From Proteobacteria bacterium UBA4457 (GTDB taxonomy: Bacteria; Pseudomonadota; Gammaproteobacteria; Ga0077536), in NCBI GenBank assembly GCA_002390205.1, contig DGOV01000079.1, positions 58,070-103,362 on the forward strand: a stretch of 45,293 nt of DNA. Direction: 5' to 3'. Within the stretch, counting starts at the first letter, position 1, and each line of letters starts with the position of its first letter. Below the pieces are notes generated by a model, which was given only the letters and a program-made list of their open reading frames with translations, was not told the origin of the DNA and ran no database searches. A program made the translations under genes and the position numbers. This document shows positions 41,984 through 45,293 of the stretch, piece after piece.

Positions 41984-43090
41984 ATGATTAAGATGCAAAA
42001 AATACTGTTTTCTCTGACCTTTGTTTTGGCGCTTGTTCTGAGCGGATGTGGGGTGGAGTCTGAGAAGACCTCAGCTGCAGAGGACAGTAGAGTCTTCAAC
42101 TGGAAGATGGTGACCGCTTGGCCTCCTAATTTGCCGATTAATCAAGATACGGTTCATAAATTTTCTCGTGACGTGGAGTTAATGAGTCGTGGCCGTCTGA
42201 GAATTAAAGTTTACGCAGGGGGTGAGTTGGTTCCTGCCTTGCAAACTTTTGATGCAGTATCTCAGGGGGCTGTCGAGATGGGGCACGGAGCTTCTTATTA
42301 TTGGGCAGGCAAAGTTCCTGCTGCTCAGTTCTTAAGCACAGTACCTTTTGGCATGACGCAAAACGGAGCATGGGCTTGGATTTATGGTGGCGAAGGCCTT
42401 GAGCTTTGGCGAAAACTTTACGAGCCTTTTGGAATTGTGCCTTTCCCTTTAGGGAATACAGGCATACAGATGGGCGGATGGTTCAACAAAGAAATTAATA
42501 CCATCGAGGATCTCAAAGGCCTTAAAATGAGAATTCCTGGGTTAGGAGGGAAAGTTTTAGCTAAAGCGGGTGGTAATCCGGTCCTTTTATCCGCGGCGGA
42601 AATATATACGGCTTTAGAAAGAGGGACAATAGATGCGACCGAGTGGGTAGGACCTCTTCATGATCTGAGGTTTGGACTTGACCGTGCTGCGAAATATTAC
42701 TATTACCCTGGTTGGCACGAGCCCGGAACCCAACTGGAGCTAATCATAAATTCTAATGCGTGGACTGATTTGCCCGCAGACTTAAAAAAAATCGTTGAAG
42801 CTGCAGCTGCGTCAGCCAGTCTCTACATGTATGGCTTGTCAGAAGTGGGAAATATGGATGCCTTCAACACACTAAAAGACAAAGATCATATTCAAGTTCT
42901 CGAATTTCCGAAGGAAGTTACTCTGCATTTAGCAAAGCTGACCGGCGAGGTGCTGCGCGAAGAGGCGGAAAAGGACGAGAAGTTCATGAAAGTACTGAAC
43001 TCGTATACAGAATTCAGAGCCCGCCGTGCCAGTTTCAACAAAGCTACAGAGCAGTCTTACCAGTCGATTTTACGGGAGCTTAATAATTAG
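41984..43090 (+). CDS. TRAP transporter solute-binding lipoprotein (DctP/TakP type)
   Basis: High-affinity binding protein of a tripartite ATP-independent periplasmic transporter. From ATG 41984 (SD AGGAAAGG) it has 368 residues, with a lipoprotein signal: lipobox LSGC, acylated Cys22. The fold shows KMVTAWPPN, GELVPALQTFDAVSQGAVEMG, LKGLKMRIPGLGG and the AAEIYTALERGTIDATEWVGP motif. WVGP plus AAKYYYYPGWHEPG resemble TakP-like 2-keto acid binders. No dctQ or dctM gene is next to it. An upstream ATG at 41930 would bury the signal inside uvrD. Confidence 0.9.
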   Translation: MIKMQKILFSLTFVLALVLSGCGVESEKTSAAEDSRVFNWKMVTAWPPNLPINQDTVHKFSRDVELMSRGRLRIKVYAGGELVPALQTFDAVSQGAVEMGHGASYYWAGKVPAAQFLSTVPFGMTQNGAWAWIYGGEGLELWRKLYEPFGIVPFPLGNTGIQMGGWFNKEINTIEDLKGLKMRIPGLGGKVLAKAGGNPVLLSAAEIYTALERGTIDATEWVGPLHDLRFGLDRAAKYYYYPGWHEPGTQLELIINSNAWTDLPADLKKIVEAAAASASLYMYGLSEVGNMDAFNTLKDKDHIQVLEFPKEVTLHLAKLTGEVLREEAEKDEKFMKVLNSYTEFRARRASFNKATEQSYQSILRELNN

Positions 43091-43605
43091 TTTTCTAAGC
43101 TTGTTAATATATAGTCTACTGCGGCGCGAACGGAGTCATCGTGTAGTTTCATGTCACCACCTTTGGCCGGCATATATCCTGCATCGCCCATATAACCATT
43201 GATGGCATTTGCATATAAAGCCTGTTTTCCCTTGGTTAGTCTGCTTGACCAAGCGGATGTATCGGCAAATTTTGGCGCCCCTGCAATTCCCTGAGCATGA
43301 CAGACACTGCAAACTTTCTCGTAAACTGTTTTTCCACCTTCTACTTCTGCTGTAAATTCTTCAGGGGTGTTTGGCGCTCCTGCATCTGCTGTTTTGGAAG
43401 TTTCGAAAACTATCGCGGCCTCGCTCGTATTCGGAGCGCCCACAGGAGAGACTCGCTCTGCAATAATTGCACTGTCCCCTGATGCACCGGCAAATTTTTC
43501 AGTTACTACATTAGCTAATACAAAAGCTATCAACCCGATTATTACAAGCCCAGCTAAAACTAGAGAAAAATTGCGAACGAATATTTCATCTTCATTATTA
43601 TTCAT
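43087..43605 (-). CDS. Cytochrome c5-type membrane-anchored c-type cytochrome
   Basis: 172 residues: one N-terminal helix (about 12-36), a flexible Ala/Pro/Thr-rich linker and a class I cytochrome domain with heme motif CSVCH (Cys99, Cys102, His103) and axial methionine likely in GYMPAKGG. It carries electrons in the periplasm, possibly to the aa3 oxidase encoded at the window start. The linker contains two GAPNT repeats. Its 3' end overlaps the convergent TRAP gene by four bases. Confidence 0.93.
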   Translation of the reverse strand: MNNNEDEIFVRNFSLVLAGLVIIGLIAFVLANVVTEKFAGASGDSAIIAERVSPVGAPNTSEAAIVFETSKTADAGAPNTPEEFTAEVEGGKTVYEKVCSVCHAQGIAGAPKFADTSAWSSRLTKGKQALYANAINGYMGDAGYMPAKGGDMKLHDDSVRAAVDYILTSLEN

Positions 43606-43928
43606 TAGATACTCTCAAAAGATTGGCTAATTGATCAAGCAATATTATAGCGAAAAATTTCCAAGGACTATAGGCCTTATGAAATTTTTCTTATGGCTAG
43701 AATTTAGAACGCTTCAACATACAAGGTGTCATATCGCAATGAAGCGAGGCTCGCACTGCTTGCTGTCTTTTCGCTCAGGAGATTTATTATCGATGAAGCG
43801 GGACATCATGCTCCTTACGTTGTAGTTCCTTAGTCGCAGGATGACTAGAAAAACTCCGATGTAGTAGCCTTAGCCTATCCGATCGGTATTTCGTTAGGAT
43901 TAAGATCACTTCTGTATACTTATCCAGC
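43606..43928. other. 323-base gap without a recognised gene
   Basis: The stretch between cytochrome c5 and the flavoprotein gene holds only a weak plus-strand frame (43631-43825, 64 residues) with atypical composition, no ribosome-binding site and no family resemblance. It contains the promoter region of cytochrome c5 at its left end. No RNA gene, repeat or mobile element was seen. This is the largest non-coding stretch in the window. Confidence 0.6.
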
Positions 43929-45110
43929 TCAGGCATTTTGTCCAGCTACCCAACCCGAAGACCACGCCCATTGAAAGTTATGCCCTCCTAGATGGCCTGT
44001 GACGTCGATTACTTCTCCAATAAAGTAAAGTCCTTGATGTATCGATGATTCCATAGTTTTCGACGATAGATTAGCTGTATCAACACCACCGACCGTAACT
44101 TCCGCAGTCCGATAACCTTCAGTACCTGTAGGACAAACAGTCCAGGCGCACACTCTTTCATCTAGCGATCCAATCAAAGTTTCAGTAGCCTCTCCTAATT
44201 TTTTATCCAAGTTCATTTGTGTACAGATAGACGTCGCAAGTCTTTGAGGAATTAACTGAGCCAAGATATTTTTCACTAATTTATTAGACCTTGATAGGTT
44301 GTGTAAATTTAATTTCTTACTATCACTGCCTAGTGGTGCCAGGTTTATTGTGATAGGTTTTTTGGACTGCCAATATGAAGATATTTGTAGAACGGATGGC
44401 CCACTGAGTCCGCGGTGCGTGAAAAGTAGACCACCGGAAAAAGAGTGTCCTTCGCAGCTGACTAGTGCTTCGACAGATATGCCTGAAAGATCTGCACAAT
44501 GCTTCAATAATGCTGTATCAAATGTAAGAGGAACTAAACCAGGTTTTATGGGGATAAGAGAGTGACCAAATTGTATGGCTATTTCATGGCCAAACTTAGT
44601 TGCGCCAATCTTTGGGATTGAAAGCCCGCCAGTTGCTATCACTAGCGAGGCGCTTGAATAACAGGCTAGATCCGTATATGTACGGTATCCATCGTTAGTT
44701 TTTTCGATTTTAGTAATCGATTCTCCTAATGAAAGGTCTACTTTGTTTTCGGTAATTTTTTGAAGCAGAAGATTCAGAATATCTCGTGAGCTATTATCGC
44801 AAAATAGTTGGCCAGAGTGTTTTTCGTGATAAGGAATTTTGGCAGCATCTAAAATATCGGTAAAGTTTTTTGATTCGAATTGCGTTAGAGCAGATTTGCA
44901 AAAGTGTGGGTTTGACGAAATGAAATTTTCGGGCCCACAGTGAATATTGGTGAAATTACAATGTCCACCGCCAGAGATTCTGATTTTTTCCCCGAATTTT
45001 TTTGAATGATCAATTAATCTTACACGACGACCTCGCCCTCCAGCTTCGCTGGCACAAATCGAGCCCGCAGCTCCTGCGCCAACTATCACTACATCATACT
45101 TTAGATCCAT
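43929..45110 (-). CDS. HI0933/BaiN family FAD-dependent flavoprotein
   Basis: 393-residue flavoprotein of the HI0933 (YhiN) family, a two-dinucleotide-fold oxidoreductase related to BaiN and RdsA. FAD-binding GAGAAGSICASEAGGRG and the family hallmark SGGGHCNFTN are at the N-terminus; a GEVIDVTGHLGGHNFQWAWSSG segment (quoted in part) closes the C-terminus. Biochemical function in most species is unknown. It stands alone, with an intergenic gap on each side. Confidence 0.94.
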   Translation of the reverse strand: MDLKYDVVIVGAGAAGSICASEAGGRGRRVRLIDHSKKFGEKIRISGGGHCNFTNIHCGPENFISSNPHFCKSALTQFESKNFTDILDAAKIPYHEKHSGQLFCDNSSRDILNLLLQKITENKVDLSLGESITKIEKTNDGYRTYTDLACYSSASLVIATGGLSIPKIGATKFGHEIAIQFGHSLIPIKPGLVPLTFDTALLKHCADLSGISVEALVSCEGHSFSGGLLFTHRGLSGPSVLQISSYWQSKKPITINLAPLGSDSKKLNLHNLSRSNKLVKNILAQLIPQRLATSICTQMNLDKKLGEATETLIGSLDERVCAWTVCPTGTEGYRTAEVTVGGVDTANLSSKTMESSIHQGLYFIGEVIDVTGHLGGHNFQWAWSSGWVAGQNA

Positions 45111-45174
45111 CGGTACTCACATCCAGGTTTCTAATCCAATGCAGTGTAGCTAATAAGCTTAAGGAATGCTCATG

Positions 45175-45190
45175 TAAAAAAGCCGCGGCT
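45175..45190 (-). terminator. Possible intrinsic terminator after the partial PstS-like gene
   Basis: On the minus strand a ten-base palindrome AGCCGCGGCT is followed by six T residues, about 30 bases after the stop at 45221. The stem can only be short because the palindrome has no separate loop, so this is a weak prediction. Confidence 0.35.
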
Positions 45191-45220
45191 ACTCTATTTC
45201 TAAAACACGACTTACTTTTT

Positions 45221-45293
45221 TTATTTCGCTAGCGAAGTCGCAAGGTACTTCCTGACAACTACTGCAGGTAAAGGAATATATCCGTCTTTTATA
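45221..45293 (-). CDS. C-terminal fragment of a probable PstS-like substrate-binding protein (5' end outside window)
   Basis: The minus-strand frame enters the window at 45292 and codes for 23 residues before TAA: DGYIPLPAVVVRKYLATSLAK at the end. The GYxPLP-x-VV pattern close to the C-terminus is typical of phosphate-binding PstS-family periplasmic proteins. With so little visible, the identity is a suggestion. A weak terminator-like palindrome with a T run lies downstream. Confidence 0.42.
   Translation of the reverse strand, partial: IKDGYIPLPAVVVRKYLATSLAK

Noticed and set aside
43631..43825. 64-codon frame in the gap after cytochrome c5
   Set aside because: No ribosome-binding site, uneven composition and no family resemblance; treated as non-coding.
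1..45293. Defence systems, prophage, insertion sequences, CRISPR arrays, tRNA or rRNA genes
   Set aside because: No transposase, integrase, cas gene, repeat-spacer pattern or cloverleaf was seen in reading the window; content is housekeeping plus a few unknown genes.

Overview
The window is a compact, moderately AT-rich stretch of a bacterial chromosome carrying almost only housekeeping genes. Gene order and protein families point to a Gammaproteobacterium whose layout follows the Pseudomonas chromosome, seen in blocks such as coxA-ctaG-coxC-SURF1-ctaA-ctaB, rpoH/ftsY/M16/rsmD/coaD/fdx, coaBC/argB/slmA/pyrE/xthA, metW-metX-yggT-proC-yggS, pyrC'-pyrB-pyrR-ruvX-tonB-gshB and hemC-hemD. An aa3-type oxidase, an orphan TRAP solute-binding lipoprotein and tight packing suggest a free-living aerobic, probably marine, heterotroph with a reduced genome. 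That last point is inference. No tRNA, rRNA, insertion sequence, prophage or CRISPR array was seen.

Layout. 1-6332: cytochrome c oxidase subunits I (truncated by the window start) and III with their assembly factors: a 38-residue membrane protein, Cox11, SURF1, a SCO-like thioredoxin-fold protein, heme A synthase and heme O synthase. 6337-8151 (minus): rpoH and ftsY. 8295-14022: two M16 proteases, rsmD, coaD, ferredoxin and gamma-glutamyltranspeptidase. 14032-18565: mutM, an orphan hydantoinase/oxoprolinase HyuA, a membrane fatty-acid desaturase, and ribosomal proteins L33 and L28. 18784-23066: coaBC, argB, slmA, pyrE, xthA. 23039-26894 (minus): metW, metX, yggT, proC, yggS. 27056-28709: a four-gene plus-strand cassette of unknown function. 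28745-34730 (minus): a PyrK-like flavoprotein, a degenerate PyrC', pyrB, pyrR, ruvX, a TonB-like protein and gshB. 34830-43090: hemC, hemD, msbA, tldE (minus), uvrD and a TRAP receptor. 43087-45293 (minus): cytochrome c5, a BaiN/RdsA-type flavoprotein, and the tail of a probable PstS-like protein.

The most notable signal is a near-perfect CIRCE operator (17 of 18 arm bases) upstream of rpoH, interleaved with a sigma70-type promoter. It suggests that the repressor HrcA controls the heat-shock sigma factor here. Other points are a PyrK-type electron-transfer subunit following a catalytically degenerate dihydroorotase, a desaturase whose homology and ribosome-binding site point to an ATT start, an ExoIII-family protein with intact catalytic residues at the locus where Pseudomonas has the inactive homologue Crc, and several inverted repeats in divergent or intercistronic gaps. 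Nine convergent gene pairs meet within 35 bases or overlap, with no room for ordinary terminators.
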